64,000 nucleotides of DNA, taken from positions 718,084 through 782,083 of the forward strand of contig NZ_VHLG01000001.1 of the NCBI RefSeq assembly GCF_006516955.1. Reading direction: 5' to 3'. Under the pieces are notes generated by a model. It was not told where the DNA came from, did no database searches, and was given only the letters and a program-made list of their open reading frames with translations. This document shows, piece by piece, positions 1-10,364 of the stretch; position 1 is the first letter of the stretch; every line of letters starts with the position of its first letter. The position numbers were made by a program, and so were the translations under genes. The stretch is from Martelella alba (lineage in GTDB: Bacteria > Pseudomonadota > Alphaproteobacteria > Rhizobiales > Rhizobiaceae).

Positions 1-979
1 CCGACAAGGCCCCGATGATCATCTTGTTGTTATTGCCGACATTGCGGTCCGGCCCCGACGGCACGACACGGGCAATCACGCCCCTGCCCTCCGGATGGTT
101 GTCGACAACGCGCCATGCATCCCCGGAAAGAAGCTCCTTGGTCTCGGAGAACCAGTCCTCCGCCGTCACCGCGAAATAATCCGCCACAGCCGGGCCTTCC
201 AGACGGAAATGCGTATCATGGGCGGCGTCGGGACCGGTGAAGGCCTCGCGGATATTCATGCCGCCGGCAAAGGCAATGCCGCCATCGATGACGAGGATCT
301 TGCGGTGCGTCCGCAGATTGGCATAGGGCAGCCGCATGCGCAGCAGCACCGCGCCGTTGAAGGTGGCCGTGCGGACATTGCGCTCGCGCAGCAGGCCGAC
401 AATCGAGGGACGCGAATAGCGCGCCCCAACCGAATCCACCAGCACCCGGACCTCAACCCCGCGCTTGACCGCATCGGCCAGCGCATCGACGAATTTGCGG
501 CCGATACTGTCGGAATCGAAGATATAGGTTTCCAGCAGGATCGAGCGCTCGGCCTTCTCGATCGCCGCAATCATCGCGGCATAGGCTTCGTCGCCGGAGG
601 AAAGCATCCGGACATGATTGCATTCCGTCGCCGGAACGCCGGCAACCTTCGTCCCGAGCCGCCACATCGCCACCATACGCCGCCCGAAGCCAGACATGAT
701 GTCGGCGGTGCAGACGCCGTGAAGCTCTTCCTCACGACTGATCTCGTCGCGCAGGTCACTGCGCCTATCGGTAATGGAAGCGCGCCGCATCCGGTTGATG
801 CCGGCGACGGCGTAGATGAACGCACCTAGGATCGGTGACAGCATGATCACCCCGACCCAGCCGATAGCAGCGCGCACCTCATCCTTGGTCATGGCAGCGT
901 GGATTGCCGCCGTCGCACCAAAGATGAAAGACAGGAGCGCCAGGATATGAGGCCAGTAATGGACAAGAAAATCATGCAT
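1..979 (-). CDS. cls: Cardiolipin synthase, PLD superfamily (partial, 3' end outside window)
   Basis: Membrane phospholipid synthase that would make cardiolipin from phosphatidylglycerol. The minus-strand frame opens with MHDFLVHYWPHILALLSF and has two N-terminal hydrophobic segments, a PLDc_N-like anchor. A PLD catalytic domain follows, with the first HKD motif visible as THRKILVIDGGIAFAGG. About 326 codons are present without a stop; the second HKD motif would lie beyond base 1. The start at 979 is the first ATG of the open frame. A short YbdO/ClsA subtype cannot be told apart without the C-terminus. It lies downstream of recN on the same strand with a 122-nt gap. Confidence 0.88.
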   Translation of the reverse strand, partial: MHDFLVHYWPHILALLSFIFGATAAIHAAMTKDEVRAAIGWVGVIMLSPILGAFIYAVAGINRMRRASITDRRSDLRDEISREEELHGVCTADIMSGFGRRMVAMWRLGTKVAGVPATECNHVRMLSSGDEAYAAMIAAIEKAERSILLETYIFDSDSIGRKFVDALADAVKRGVEVRVLVDSVGARYSRPSIVGLLRERNVRTATFNGAVLLRMRLPYANLRTHRKILVIDGGIAFAGGMNIREAFTGPDAAHDTHFRLEGPAVADYFAVTAEDWFSETKELLSGDAWRVVDNHPEGRGVIARVVPSGPDRNVGNNNKMIIGALS

Positions 980-1101
980 TGAAAAACGCTTTCAGGGCAA
1001 TGCGGGACATATTCAGCCGAAACCAAAGGCTAACCCAATTGTTGTGAAAGCGTAATCCCTCGCGCGGAACGAAAATTCACCATCCCCGGAAGTTTCACCC
1101 G

Positions 1102-2775
1102 TCAGGCGTCATCCGAAAGCAATTTGGCCGCAGCGGCCCGTGCTTCTTCGGTTATGCGGGCGCCGGCGAGCATGCGGGCGATTTCTTCCTGGCGCGCATC
1201 CGGCCCGATAATTTCAACCCGCGTCACCACGGCGTCATGGCCATCCTTGGTCATGCCCTTGGAGATAAGGAAATGCCCGTGGGCACGGGCCGCCACTTGC
1301 GGGGCGTGGGTGACGGAAAGCACCTGCACCTTTTTCGACAGCCGTTTCAGCCGCTGGCCGATTGCATCGGCCACTGCGCCGCCAACGCCTGTATCGATTT
1401 CATCAAACACCAGCGTCGGTGCCGAGCCCTTGTCGGTAAGCGCCACCTTCAATGCCAGCAGGAAGCGCGAAAGTTCACCCCCCGAGGCAACCTTCATGAT
1501 CGGCCCGGCGCGCGAGCCGGGATTGGTCTGCACTTCGAAGGAAACCGTATCAATGCCCTCGGCGCTCGCCCGCTCCGCATCACTTTCGATCGAGACCATA
1601 AAGCGTGCGCGTTCGAGCTTCAGTGCAGGCAGTTCCGCCATAACCGCCGCGGCAAGCTGGTCACCGGCCGCGCGCCGCTTTGCCGAAAGCTTTTCCGCAG
1701 CGGCAAAATAGGTACTGCGCGCCACCTCAAGCTCCGCATCAAGAGCGACAAGGCGCGCTTCGCCCTGATCGAGATCCTCAAGTGCGGCGACCATATTTGC
1801 GGCGAGTGCCGGTAATTCCGCCACTGCCACGTTATATTTCCGCGATGCGCCGCGCAGCGCGAAAAGGCGTTCCTCCACCTGCTCCAGCACTTTCGGATCA
1901 AAGGCGGTCCTTTCCAGCGCTGCCTCGACCTCCATCTGCGCATTGGACAGATGCTCAAGCGCGCTGTCCAGCAGATTGACCGAGGTCTCCAGCAGCCCCG
2001 GCACCTCATGCGACTTGCGCTCCAGCCGGCGCACCAAAGAGGCGATCATTGGAACAGGAGAGCCGTTGCCATTCAGGAATTCCAACGCCTCGGAAATATC
2101 ACCGGCGATCCGCTCCGACTTCATCATCGTCGCGCGGCGCTCCGCCAGTTCCTCCTCTTCACCATCCACCGGCGACAGGGCCTGCAATTCCTCAACGGAG
2201 GATCGGAGATAATCGGCCTCGCGGGCGGCCTCTTCCACCCGCGCGCGGTGCTGCTTCAGCCGCCGCTCGACATCACGCCATCCGCGATAGAGACCCGAAA
2301 GCGCTTCTGCCTCTTCGCCGAGCATGCCGAAAGCGTCCAGAAGGCGGCGATGGCCATCGGTATCGATCAGGGCACGCTCGTCGTGCTGTCCATGAATTTC
2401 CACCAGCATATGGCCGGCCTGGCGCATCAGTTGAACACTGACCGTCTGATCGTTGATATAGGCGCGGGTGCGGCCATCGGCCGACTGCATTCGCCGGAAG
2501 ATCAGATCGCCATCATCATCCAGCTCGTTCTCGCGCAGGAAGCTGCGAACCGGATGGCCGGGCGGCACATCAAAGACGGCAATCACCTGCCCCTGATCCT
2601 GCCCGTGGCGGACCAGCCCGCCATCACCGCGCGCACCAAGAGCCAGCGACAGGCTATCGAGCAGGATGGATTTGCCCGCGCCGGTTTCCCCCGTCAACAC
2701 CGAAAGACCGCCCTCGAGATCAAGCTCAAGGCGGTCAATCAGGACGATATCACGGATGGTAAGCTGGACGAGCAT
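1102..2775 (-). CDS. recN: DNA repair protein RecN
   Basis: SMC-like ATPase of double-strand-break repair, 557 aa, normal for the family. Walker A is GETGAGKS at residues 29-36. The C-terminal half carries the ABC signature SGGELSR and Walker B LVFDEIDTGVGG. The charged middle part is the expected short coiled coil. It follows bamD by 37 nt on the same strand, so co-transcription with bamD is likely. I see no clear LexA box directly upstream. In many relatives ligA follows recN; here the next gene is a cardiolipin synthase. Confidence 0.96.
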   Translation of the reverse strand: MLVQLTIRDIVLIDRLELDLEGGLSVLTGETGAGKSILLDSLSLALGARGDGGLVRHGQDQGQVIAVFDVPPGHPVRSFLRENELDDDGDLIFRRMQSADGRTRAYINDQTVSVQLMRQAGHMLVEIHGQHDERALIDTDGHRRLLDAFGMLGEEAEALSGLYRGWRDVERRLKQHRARVEEAAREADYLRSSVEELQALSPVDGEEEELAERRATMMKSERIAGDISEALEFLNGNGSPVPMIASLVRRLERKSHEVPGLLETSVNLLDSALEHLSNAQMEVEAALERTAFDPKVLEQVEERLFALRGASRKYNVAVAELPALAANMVAALEDLDQGEARLVALDAELEVARSTYFAAAEKLSAKRRAAGDQLAAAVMAELPALKLERARFMVSIESDAERASAEGIDTVSFEVQTNPGSRAGPIMKVASGGELSRFLLALKVALTDKGSAPTLVFDEIDTGVGGAVADAIGQRLKRLSKKVQVLSVTHAPQVAARAHGHFLISKGMTKDGHDAVVTRVEIIGPDARQEEIARMLAGARITEEARAAAAKLLSDDA

Positions 2776-2812
2776 CCCTATGCGCTCCGCATGAAGGGCA
2801 GAGGCAGCGGGC

Positions 2813-3664
2813 TCAGCTCTTCGTCGCTGGCGCTGCCGTTGCCTTGGCTTTCGGCTCGATCCCCTTGGAGTTTAGCAGCTTGTAGGCACGCTGATACCAG
2901 GGACTGTCCGGATAATTGTGACCCAGAACCCAGGCTGCATTCTGCGCCTCGGGAATGACACCCATTGCATAATAGGCTTCGACGAGACGCTCAAGCGCTT
3001 CCTCGATCTGGTTGGTGTCAGAATATTTGTCAACCACGACATTGAAGCGGGAAATCGCCGCGACATAGTCCTTGCGCTCAAGATAGTAGCGGCCGACCTG
3101 CATTTCCTTGCCAGCCAGCTGATCGCGGGCGAATCGGATCTGCTCGCGGGCCTGATCAACATATTCCGAATCAGGAAACTCATCGATCAGCTGCTCCATC
3201 GCATTGATGGTGCTCTCCGCCGCAGATTGATCCTGTGTCACATTGGCGATCTTTTTCGCATAGGACATGCCGACCATGAACTCCACATAGGGAAGATCCT
3301 TGGAGTTCGGATAGGTCTTCAGGTATTTCTGGCCCACCGTAATGGCCGCATCAAACTTGCCGATGCGATATTGCAGGAAAGTTTCCATCACCATCGCCTG
3401 GCGCGCCTGATCGGAAAGCGGTGCCTGCTGCTCGATCGCGGCGAATTTGCGAAGCGCTTCCCTGGTATTGCCGGCCTGAATATTGGCCAGCGCCTCGTCA
3501 TAGAGCTTCTGAGGCGAGTCACCCTCATATTGCAGGGTGGTGATATCGACATCCTTGTCTTTCGAGCAGCTTCCCAAGGTCAAACCAACCCCAAGAATGA
3601 CCGCTGTCGGAATTGCTGCTGCGCGCAGCGTCGAGATGAGCGTTCTGCTTTTCGAAAGAATCAT
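2813..3664 (-). CDS. bamD: Outer membrane assembly lipoprotein BamD
   Basis: Lipoprotein subunit of the BAM complex, which inserts beta-barrel proteins into the outer membrane. The 283-aa product has a basic, hydrophobic N-terminus ending in a lipobox L-G-S-C with cysteine at residue 33. TPR-like repeats follow (YDEALANIQAGNTREALRKF, then YKLLN near the end). Downstream recN starts 37 nt after its stop. lpxC lies upstream, with 213 nt between them that hold the likely promoter. Confidence 0.94.
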   Translation of the reverse strand: MILSKSRTLISTLRAAAIPTAVILGVGLTLGSCSKDKDVDITTLQYEGDSPQKLYDEALANIQAGNTREALRKFAAIEQQAPLSDQARQAMVMETFLQYRIGKFDAAITVGQKYLKTYPNSKDLPYVEFMVGMSYAKKIANVTQDQSAAESTINAMEQLIDEFPDSEYVDQAREQIRFARDQLAGKEMQVGRYYLERKDYVAAISRFNVVVDKYSDTNQIEEALERLVEAYYAMGVIPEAQNAAWVLGHNYPDSPWYQRAYKLLNSKGIEPKAKATAAPATKS

Positions 3665-3877
3665 TCCTATGCCCTGTCCGCGCCCGAGACGAAGCGCCTC
3701 TGCCTACTGCTGCCGTTTTACGCATATACCACGGGTGAGAGCAACGTGGTGCGGGCAAAAACGAACATTTTTGTGGCCGGACGCTATAGTTTTGTTACTA
3801 AACTATACGCGCAACAGTTGTCAAAGGCCAAAGAAGACAACCTTATGAAAATTTGACGAAACTGCTGACGGATCAGA

Positions 3878-4822
3878 TCAGGAAAGCGAAGCCGCCGCAA
3901 CGAGCTGAATGGAATGACGCTCCTTGAGCCCGCCGACTTCCGGCGCAACGAAGACGCAGGCACCAGGCGTTTCCAGAAGGGCGCGCACAGCCATGGCATT
4001 AAGCTTGTGTCCGCCACGATAGGAGCGGAAGGCACCGGCAAAGCGGCTGCCCATCATGGCCAGATCACCAACGGCATCAAGCGTCTTGTGACGCACGAAT
4101 TCATCAACGAAGCGCAGGCCTTCCGGATTGATGACCTTTTCATCATCCGAAATGACAACCGAATTCTCAAGCGAGGAACCAAGGGCAAACCCCTGAGCCC
4201 ACATCGGCTCAACGTCACGCATGAAGCCGAAAGTCCGCGCGCAGGAAAGCTCCCGACGGAAAGTCTCCGGCGTTACATCGCCCCGCCAGGACTGCCGGCC
4301 GATTGCCGGCGAATCAAAATCGATTTCGACATCAAAATGCATGCCGTCATAGGGGCTGAACTCAGCCCAGCCAGCGCCCTTCTCGACGCGAACGGTCTTC
4401 AGAACGCGAATATAGCCACGACGTTCAGCCAGCTTGACGATACCGGCATCCTTCAGCGCATTGACGAAAACGCGCGAACTGCCATCCATGATCGGCATTT
4501 CACCACCTTCGACGGCGATGCGAAGATTGTCGACACCGAGCGCGTAGACGGCAGCCATCACATGTTCAATCGTCGCAATCCATTCATCCGGGCGATTGCC
4601 CAGAACGGTGCAAAGATCTGTGGGACCGACATTTTCGGAAATGGCTTCATAAGAACTGATGACGCGGCCGTCGCGCAGACGTTCAAAAACAATACCGGCA
4701 CCAGCAACAGAGGGATGAAACGTGATCGCAACAGGCTTTCCGGAATGAACACCAATACCTTCCACGCGCATGCTATGCGTGATCGTCGTCTGCTGTCCCA
4801 CAAAAGCTGTCGGCATTTTCAA
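3878..4822 (-). CDS. lpxC: UDP-3-O-acyl-N-acetylglucosamine deacetylase LpxC
   Basis: Zinc deacetylase that commits the cell to lipid A synthesis. The 314-aa length matches the family. Metal ligands are visible in TIEHVMAAVYALGVDN (first His) and in RHKTLDAVGDL, which gives the HxxxD pair. Start MKMPTAFVG is the first ATG of the open frame. It is separated from ftsZ by a 303-nt gap with a terminator, so it has its own promoter. The order ftsZ, lpxC, bamD, recN is typical of rhizobia. Confidence 0.97.
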   Translation of the reverse strand: MKMPTAFVGQQTTITHSMRVEGIGVHSGKPVAITFHPSVAGAGIVFERLRDGRVISSYEAISENVGPTDLCTVLGNRPDEWIATIEHVMAAVYALGVDNLRIAVEGGEMPIMDGSSRVFVNALKDAGIVKLAERRGYIRVLKTVRVEKGAGWAEFSPYDGMHFDVEIDFDSPAIGRQSWRGDVTPETFRRELSCARTFGFMRDVEPMWAQGFALGSSLENSVVISDDEKVINPEGLRFVDEFVRHKTLDAVGDLAMMGSRFAGAFRSYRGGHKLNAMAVRALLETPGACVFVAPEVGGLKERHSIQLVAAASLS

Positions 4823-5125
4823 AACCCTTAAAACTCAATCTACCTGTAAACTGCTGCCGGAGATGTCCGGGAGAACCTCCGAAAGATCACCTGTGCGGTC
4901 ATGTTCTGCAAAAACAATCGTTTTACATCGCAAACGCACATGTCTGCCCGAGTCGCAACAGCGCTTCGTTGATTGCTTTTTACGGATAAGACACGGACAA
5001 ACCAAATCACTGTTTCTTTCGCTTTGTTACGAAAGTCGTAAAAGGCCCGGCTGCGGATATGCAGCCGGGCCTTTTCATCGGGAGAAGAAACGTTATAGGC
5101 GGTTTTTCTTCACGATCCCTCTTGT
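4823..5125. other. Intergenic region between ftsZ and lpxC
   Basis: 303 nt without a supported gene. The part next to ftsZ holds the ftsZ terminator hairpin (5041-5075). The part next to lpxC must hold the lpxC promoter, but I could not define -35/-10 boxes with confidence. Confidence 0.7.
5041..5076 (-). terminator. Rho-independent terminator after ftsZ
   Basis: On the minus strand an 11-bp GC-rich stem, GGCCCGGCTGC paired with GCAGCCGGGCC, encloses a 6-nt loop and is followed by TTTT. It lies about 50 nt past the ftsZ stop and would end the dcw transcript. Confidence 0.85.
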
Positions 5126-6796
5126 TCAGTTTGCCTGGCGGCGCAGGAAAGCGGGGATGTCGAACTGGTCGTCATCCTGGCGTACACGCGGCTGCTGAGG
5201 GGCTGCCTGCTGCGGCTCGGCCCGACGCGGTGCATAGGGGTTATGCTGCGGCGCAGGAGCGGGTTGTGCCGGGCTGTTGTCGTAGCTTTCTTCGGTACGG
5301 CCAAGCGAGTGGCTGATCTTCTTGAACAGGGCCTTGGGGCCACGCTCTTCATGTTCGACACGACGTTCCGCCTGGACGCGGTGATCCATCTCGGCCTGAA
5401 CCATCGGCGGAAAATCGGTGACTTCCGGCATACGGCGGGCCTGAACGGGTTCCTGATGCATCGGCTGCGGCTGAACCGGCTGCTGCTGGACAGGTGCCTG
5501 CTGAACATTGACCTGCGGGCGGGCCATGGCCGGCTGCGGCTGCGGAGCGGCCTGGCGGGGGGCTTCACTACCGAAAAGCTGGCTCTTCGGGGTAAAAGCA
5601 TCCTGACGCGGTTGCATCTGCTGCGGCTGGGCCTGCGGTGCACGGTTTACGGCCATCTGCAGTTCGCGTTCCATTTCGACTTCAGCCGAGCGGATCGTGT
5701 CAGCGATCGGATCGTGACGCGGCTGCGGAGCTGCTGCAACCGGGGCGGCCATCGGGGCGGCGTTGCTGGAACGGATTTCCGGGCGGGTCTCGCGACGGGT
5801 TTCCGGACCATCGGAATCCGATTCGGCGCCGGCGCGGTCGATGCCGGTGGCGACGACGGAAACGCGAATGATGCCTTCCAGATCTTCATCGAAGGTCGCG
5901 CCGAGGATGATGTTGGCATCCGGATCGACTTCTTCGCGAATACGCGTTGCAGCCTCATCGACTTCGAACAAGGTCAGGTCGCGACCACCGGTGATGGAGA
6001 TCAAGAGGCCCTGCGCGCCGCGCATGGAGGTTTCATCCAGCAGCGGATTGGCGATTGCGGCTTCCGCGGCCTGCATTGCACGGCCTTCGCCGGAAGCTTC
6101 ACCCGTGCCCATCATGGCGCGGCCCATTTCGCGCATCACCGAACGCACGTCAGCGAAGTCGAGATTGATCAGGCCTTCCTTGACCATCAGGTCAGTGATG
6201 CAGGCAACGCCCGAATAGAGCACCTGGTCTGCCATGGCAAAGGCATCGGCAAAGGTGGTCTTGTCATTGGCGATCCGGAACAGATTCTGGTTCGGAATGA
6301 CGATCAGCGTATCGACGGACTTCTGCAGCTCCTCGATACCGGAATTGGCGAGCCGCATGCGACGTGCGCCTTCGAACTGGAACGGCTTGGTGACAACACC
6401 GACCGTCAGAATGCCCTTGTTGCGCGCGGCCTGGGCAACGATCGGGGCGGCACCCGTGCCGGTACCACCGCCCATACCGGCGGTGACGAAGCACATATGC
6501 GTACCGTTCAGGTGATCGATGATTTCATCGATGCATTCTTCGGCCGCTGCGCGACCGACTTCGGGCTGCGAACCGGCGCCAAGACCTTCGGTAACGCCGA
6601 CACCCAGCTGGATGACGCGTTCGGCCTTGGTCATGGTCAGTGCCTGGGCATCGGTGTTTGCGACAACGAAGTCGACACCCTGCAGACCAGCCGTGATCAT
6701 GTTGTTCACGGCGTTACCGCCGCCGCCACCGACGCCGAAAACAGTGATCCGAGGCTTCAGCTCGGTAATATCTGGCTTTTGAAGCGTGATTGTCAT
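5126..6796 (-). CDS. ftsZ: Cell division protein FtsZ
   Basis: Tubulin-like GTPase that forms the division ring. The 556-aa protein has the GTP signature [12 protein letters not shown] and the T7 loop [11 protein letters not shown]. After the core comes an unusually long linker rich in Q, P and A (about residues 330-530). The conserved C-terminal peptide [16 protein letters not shown] would bind FtsA and other partners. The long linker is normal for Alphaproteobacteria. ftsA lies 58 nt upstream, and the gene is last in the dcw cluster before a terminator. Confidence 0.98.
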   Translation of the reverse strand: MTITLQKPDITELKPRITVFGVGGGGGNAVNNMITAGLQGVDFVVANTDAQALTMTKAERVIQLGVGVTEGLGAGSQPEVGRAAAEECIDEIIDHLNGTHMCFVTAGMGGGTGTGAAPIVAQAARNKGILTVGVVTKPFQFEGARRMRLANSGIEELQKSVDTLIVIPNQNLFRIANDKTTFADAFAMADQVLYSGVACITDLMVKEGLINLDFADVRSVMREMGRAMMGTGEASGEGRAMQAAEAAIANPLLDETSMRGAQGLLISITGGRDLTLFEVDEAATRIREEVDPDANIILGATFDEDLEGIIRVSVVATGIDRAGAESDSDGPETRRETRPEIRSSNAAPMAAPVAAAPQPRHDPIADTIRSAEVEMERELQMAVNRAPQAQPQQMQPRQDAFTPKSQLFGSEAPRQAAPQPQPAMARPQVNVQQAPVQQQPVQPQPMHQEPVQARRMPEVTDFPPMVQAEMDHRVQAERRVEHEERGPKALFKKISHSLGRTEESYDNSPAQPAPAPQHNPYAPRRAEPQQAAPQQPRVRQDDDQFDIPAFLRRQAN

Positions 6797-6854
6797 GTTT
6801 ACCGTTCCTTCTCGCTACGGCCGCACCGCCAAGTCGGCCAATTCCTTGTGTTCG

Positions 6855-8183
6855 TTAAAAGCTTTCCCTGAGCCATTGGCCGACCCGGGCGAGTCGTCCG
6901 CCGCCTCCCGATACGGCAAAACCACGCTGGTCCCTGCCGTAGAATTCATTCTCCGCCACCTGCGGATAGATCAGCAGTCCGACTGCGGTCGAAAATGCCG
7001 GTCCCTTGGCCGCCGGGGGCAATCCGGCGACGCCCATGGGGCGACCGATCCGGACATTGCGGCTCAGGATCCGCCGGGCCAGTTCGCCAAGCCCGATGAG
7101 CTGGCTCGCCCCGCCTGTGAGCACGACACGCTTGCCAACCACCGAGGAAAGCCCCGAAAGCTGGATGCGATCGCGAATCAGTTCCAGTGTCTCTTCGACG
7201 CGCGCCTTGACGATGCGAGAGACGAGAGCCTTGGAAAGCTGGCGCGGCTGGTCACGTTCATCCTCGCCGATCGGCAGGATCGAGATCAGTTCGCGCTCGT
7301 CCAGGCTGGAGGCAATCGCCGAGCCGTGAACGCATTTCAGCCTTTCGGCATCTTCCATCCGGGTCGAAAGACCACGAGCAAGGTCGGTCGTCACATGACG
7401 TCCGCCAAGGCTGATGGCGTCGGTATGAACCAGCTTGCCCTCGGCGAAGACCGAAATCGTCGTCGTGCCGGATCCCATGTCGATCGCCGCACAGCCAAGT
7501 TCAAATTCGTCGTCGACAAGTGCGGCCAGGCCGCTGGCATAGGGCGTCGCCACCATGCTTTCGACCGACAGATGCGCACGGTTGATGCAAAGCTCGAGAT
7601 TGCGCAGCGCCAGACGCTCGGCCGACACGACGTGAAGATCAACGCCGAGTGCCTCGCCATACATGCCGAGCGGATCGCGGATGCCGCGTTCACCGTCAAG
7701 CGTGAAGCCTGTCGGCATGGAATGCAGAACCTGACGCTCATCGCTCATCGAGCGGCGCGAAACCGCCGACAGAACCCGTTTCAGATCCGACGAATCCACG
7801 TCCTGACCACCGAGATCAATGGTCGCTGAATAGGTATCGCTGGTCAGCCGCCCGGCCGAAACATTGACGATCAGGCTGTCAACCGTGAGCCCCGCCATCC
7901 GCTCGGCCGCATCAACCGAAAGACGGATGACATGTTCTGCTGCATCCAGATCGACGATAACGCCGTTCTTGATACCGGCTGAACGCTGGTGACCGATACC
8001 GATCACCTCGATTGCATGGGTGCGGCCGGGAAGAACCTTGCTCTCGCCGCGCGGGGTCAGCCGGGCGATCATGCAGACCACCTTGGAGGAGCCGATATCC
8101 AGCACGCTGACAATATGGGTACGCTTCGACGACGGCGCGCGAACACGTGGCAGACCCGATTGAGAGGAGCCGAACAAGCTCAT
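6855..8183 (-). CDS. ftsA: Cell division protein FtsA
   Basis: Actin-like ATPase that tethers FtsZ to the membrane. The 442-aa product shows the actin-fold phosphate motifs VLDIGSSKVVCMIARL near residue 25 and AAIDMGSGTTTISVF, plus the adenosine motif VLTGGASQLIGL. The C-terminal segment RLARVGQWLRESF looks like the amphipathic membrane-targeting helix. Its ATG overlaps the ftsQ stop as ATGA, indicating translational coupling. Confidence 0.97.
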   Translation of the reverse strand: MSLFGSSQSGLPRVRAPSSKRTHIVSVLDIGSSKVVCMIARLTPRGESKVLPGRTHAIEVIGIGHQRSAGIKNGVIVDLDAAEHVIRLSVDAAERMAGLTVDSLIVNVSAGRLTSDTYSATIDLGGQDVDSSDLKRVLSAVSRRSMSDERQVLHSMPTGFTLDGERGIRDPLGMYGEALGVDLHVVSAERLALRNLELCINRAHLSVESMVATPYASGLAALVDDEFELGCAAIDMGSGTTTISVFAEGKLVHTDAISLGGRHVTTDLARGLSTRMEDAERLKCVHGSAIASSLDERELISILPIGEDERDQPRQLSKALVSRIVKARVEETLELIRDRIQLSGLSSVVGKRVVLTGGASQLIGLGELARRILSRNVRIGRPMGVAGLPPAAKGPAFSTAVGLLIYPQVAENEFYGRDQRGFAVSGGGGRLARVGQWLRESF

Positions 8184-9097
8184 AGACGCACTCCCTTGTT
8201 CTTGAAGCTTTTCTTGAGCTGCTCAACCTCGGCGTCGCGACGCTCCAGCGCGTCCGGCGTCAGCTGAATGGCAATCCGGTCATCAAGGCGCAGATCAATC
8301 GCGGCGATCTCGCGCTCGAGAATCTGACGGGTCTCTTCCAGCGATTTGAGCCTTGCGACCGCCGCATCTTCTCCCGTCTCCGGCATTTTCACGATCATGC
8401 CGTTGTCGAGATAGATATCCCAGCGACGGCCATCAATGCGCTTATAGGCACGAACCCGGCTCGCAAGCTCCGGCCAGCCGGAAAGAAGGCTGTCGAGATC
8501 CTTCGCCGCCAGATTGGCGCCCTGCCCCAGAACCAGCGGCAGGCGCCGGAATTTCGGCTCGGTGAGCGCGCCGATGACATTGCCGCTTTCCTCGATCATC
8601 AGCAGGCTGCCGTCTTCCTGCTGCCACAGCGCATAGGGCTTGCGCTCCTTGAGCGTGATCTTCAGCGTGGCCGGATAGATCTTGCGGATATCGGCATCGG
8701 CAACCCAGGGAAGATTAAGCAGCTGCCCACGGGCGCGATCGATATTCAGGCCATGCAGCGAAATCGACGTATCGAGATCGAGGCTCTGCAGCACGGCAAT
8801 TTCCGAGGTTTCAGCATTGCCGGATATCTGAATGTCGTTGATCGAAAAGCCCGTAAGCTCGATGGCAGCGCGTGACAACTGGTCGCCATTGCCGGCAACC
8901 ATTACCGCGTTGACACCGCAGGCTGCAAAAAACACCACGGCAACGACGCTGCCGAGATGGCGCGGAACGGGTGTGCGGCCAGTTGCAAGGTTCGACAGCG
9001 AGCGCGCAATACGGCGTGCCGGACGCGGCAACGACCGGGCGCCATCGGGCGCCGCAGAGCGTTCCGTGCGGTCATATCCGCCTTGTTTGCCGGTCAT
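8180..9097 (-). CDS. ftsQ: Cell division protein FtsQ
   Basis: Bitopic divisome protein. The product has a basic cytoplasmic tail, one membrane segment ([19 protein letters not shown]) and a periplasmic POTRA domain beginning around [15 protein letters not shown] place the start at 9097 ([14 protein letters not shown]), 305 aa, because this ATG overlaps the ddl stop as ATGA. An in-frame ATG at 9127 would give 10 more residues and a 34-nt overlap. The stop overlaps ftsA by 4 nt. Confidence 0.93.
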   Translation of the reverse strand: MTGKQGGYDRTERSAAPDGARSLPRPARRIARSLSNLATGRTPVPRHLGSVVAVVFFAACGVNAVMVAGNGDQLSRAAIELTGFSINDIQISGNAETSEIAVLQSLDLDTSISLHGLNIDRARGQLLNLPWVADADIRKIYPATLKITLKERKPYALWQQEDGSLLMIEESGNVIGALTEPKFRRLPLVLGQGANLAAKDLDSLLSGWPELASRVRAYKRIDGRRWDIYLDNGMIVKMPETGEDAAVARLKSLEETRQILEREIAAIDLRLDDRIAIQLTPDALERRDAEVEQLKKSFKNKGVRL

Positions 9098-10017
9098 CGC
9101 GAACACGAAGCGTCCTCCACCATCCATCGAAGAAACGAACCAAATGAGTGGCCTGCATATGCAGCCATTTCAGGAACAAGCGAGGTCGGCGTCATGCCCG
9201 GCTGGGTGTTGACTTCGAGCCAGATAAGACCGTCATCGCCTTGGCTCTCGTCGAAGCGGAAATCCGAACGGGATACGCCGCGGCAACCGATAGCCTTATG
9301 TGCCTGAACTGCGAGTGTTTGAATCTTTTGGTAAATATTTGGTTTAAGATTGGCGGGAAGAATGTGTTTTGACCCGCCTGGACGGTATTTTGCGTCGAAA
9401 TCATAGAAGCTGTGTCCCTGCGGCACGATCTCGGTAACTCCGAGGGCCTGATCACCCATGACACCGCAGGTGAATTCACGGCCAGCGACATAGCGCTCCA
9501 CCATGATGCGATCGCCATAGGGCCAGTCAGATGCGGTCACGGATTGCGGAACAGTTTCCTGATCTTCCGGCACAATCAGCACACCAAAGGACGACCCTTC
9601 ATTTACCGGCTTGATAACATAGGGCGGCTGAATCGGGTGTTCCGAGCCGATATCAAAACGCATCATCTCGCGATCTTCGGCAACCGGCACGCCGGCAGCC
9701 TTGACGATACGCTTGCTCTGCACCTTGTTCATCGCCAGGGCAGACGCCAGAACACCGGAATGGGTGTAGGGAATTTCAAGATATTCAAGAATGCCCTGCA
9801 CCAGGCCATCCTCGCCAAAGGGACCATGCAGCGCATTGAAGGCGACATCGGGCTTCAGTTCACTCAGGACAGACGCGACATTGCGGTCAACGTCAATGCG
9901 GCTGACGCGGTAACCTTCCGCCTCCAGCGCATCGGCGCAGGCCTTTCCCGAGGAAAGGCTCACCGGCCGTTCCGAGGAAAATCCGCCCATCAAGACTGCA
10001 ACATGCAAGGCGTTCAT
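9094..10017 (-). CDS. ddl: D-alanine--D-alanine ligase
   Basis: ATP-grasp ligase making the D-Ala-D-Ala dipeptide for peptidoglycan. The N-terminus [20 protein letters not shown] holds the substrate motif GGxSxER. ATP-grasp features follow, such as [15 protein letters not shown] and the metal-binding [11 protein letters not shown]. Start chosen at 10017 (307 aa) because conserved homology begins there and a GGGG stretch lies upstream. Earlier in-frame ATGs exist at 10023 and 10074. It is the first gene after the largest gap in the dcw cluster, where a CtrA-like site is present. Confidence 0.94.
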   Translation of the reverse strand: MNALHVAVLMGGFSSERPVSLSSGKACADALEAEGYRVSRIDVDRNVASVLSELKPDVAFNALHGPFGEDGLVQGILEYLEIPYTHSGVLASALAMNKVQSKRIVKAAGVPVAEDREMMRFDIGSEHPIQPPYVIKPVNEGSSFGVLIVPEDQETVPQSVTASDWPYGDRIMVERYVAGREFTCGVMGDQALGVTEIVPQGHSFYDFDAKYRPGGSKHILPANLKPNIYQKIQTLAVQAHKAIGCRGVSRSDFRFDESQGDDGLIWLEVNTQPGMTPTSLVPEMAAYAGHSFGSFLRWMVEDASCSR

Positions 10018-10364
10018 GCCCATCCCCAAGCCCATGCAACGGTATCTCCGCTGCCTGAAATCAGCACCCTGCACGAAGCAGGAAATTCATGAGACCAGTA
10101 GTGCCTCAGGATGGTTAATGAAGCGTTTACTTTGGTTAACTGTCGGCGGCTTCAATTTGCCGGATGACAGTTTTCCGCCCGGCCTTCAAAGGGTAAATGC
10201 CCGGCGCCATATGGCTTTCGCCCCACCCGTACGGGTGATATGGAGACATGAAAAAAAAGTTTAATATTTCGCTGATGCGGCATGACGCCGAAGATGGCAT
10301 ACAGCGACAGGCATGCACGTTTTCAACATGTTAGCGCATGCATGCCGCCGGACCGGATCACGCC
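10018..10364. other. Largest gap inside the dcw cluster (murB-ddl)
   Basis: 347 nt with no convincing gene. The only distinct signal is the CtrA-like site at 10111-10129 with a further GTTAACC on the minus strand at 10134-10140. The gap probably carries a promoter for ddl-ftsQ-ftsA-ftsZ. Confidence 0.65.
10111..10129 (-). promoter_or_regulatory. CtrA-like binding site upstream of ddl-ftsQAZ
   Basis: Read on the minus strand this is TAAA, then 7 nt (CGCTTCA), then TTAACCAT. The CtrA consensus is TTAA-N7-TTAA(C), so there is one mismatch in the distal half and a full proximal half with the CAT extension. It sits about 95 nt before the ddl start. CtrA control of ftsQ, ftsA and ftsZ promoters is known in related Alphaproteobacteria; its use here is inference. 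Confidence 0.55.

Noticed and set aside
5243..6871. 542-codon plus-strand open frame
   Set aside because: Antisense of ftsZ; no recognisable domain.
10136..10318. 60-codon ORF in the murB-ddl gap
   Set aside because: No ribosome site, unusual composition and overlap with the CtrA-like region side of the gap.
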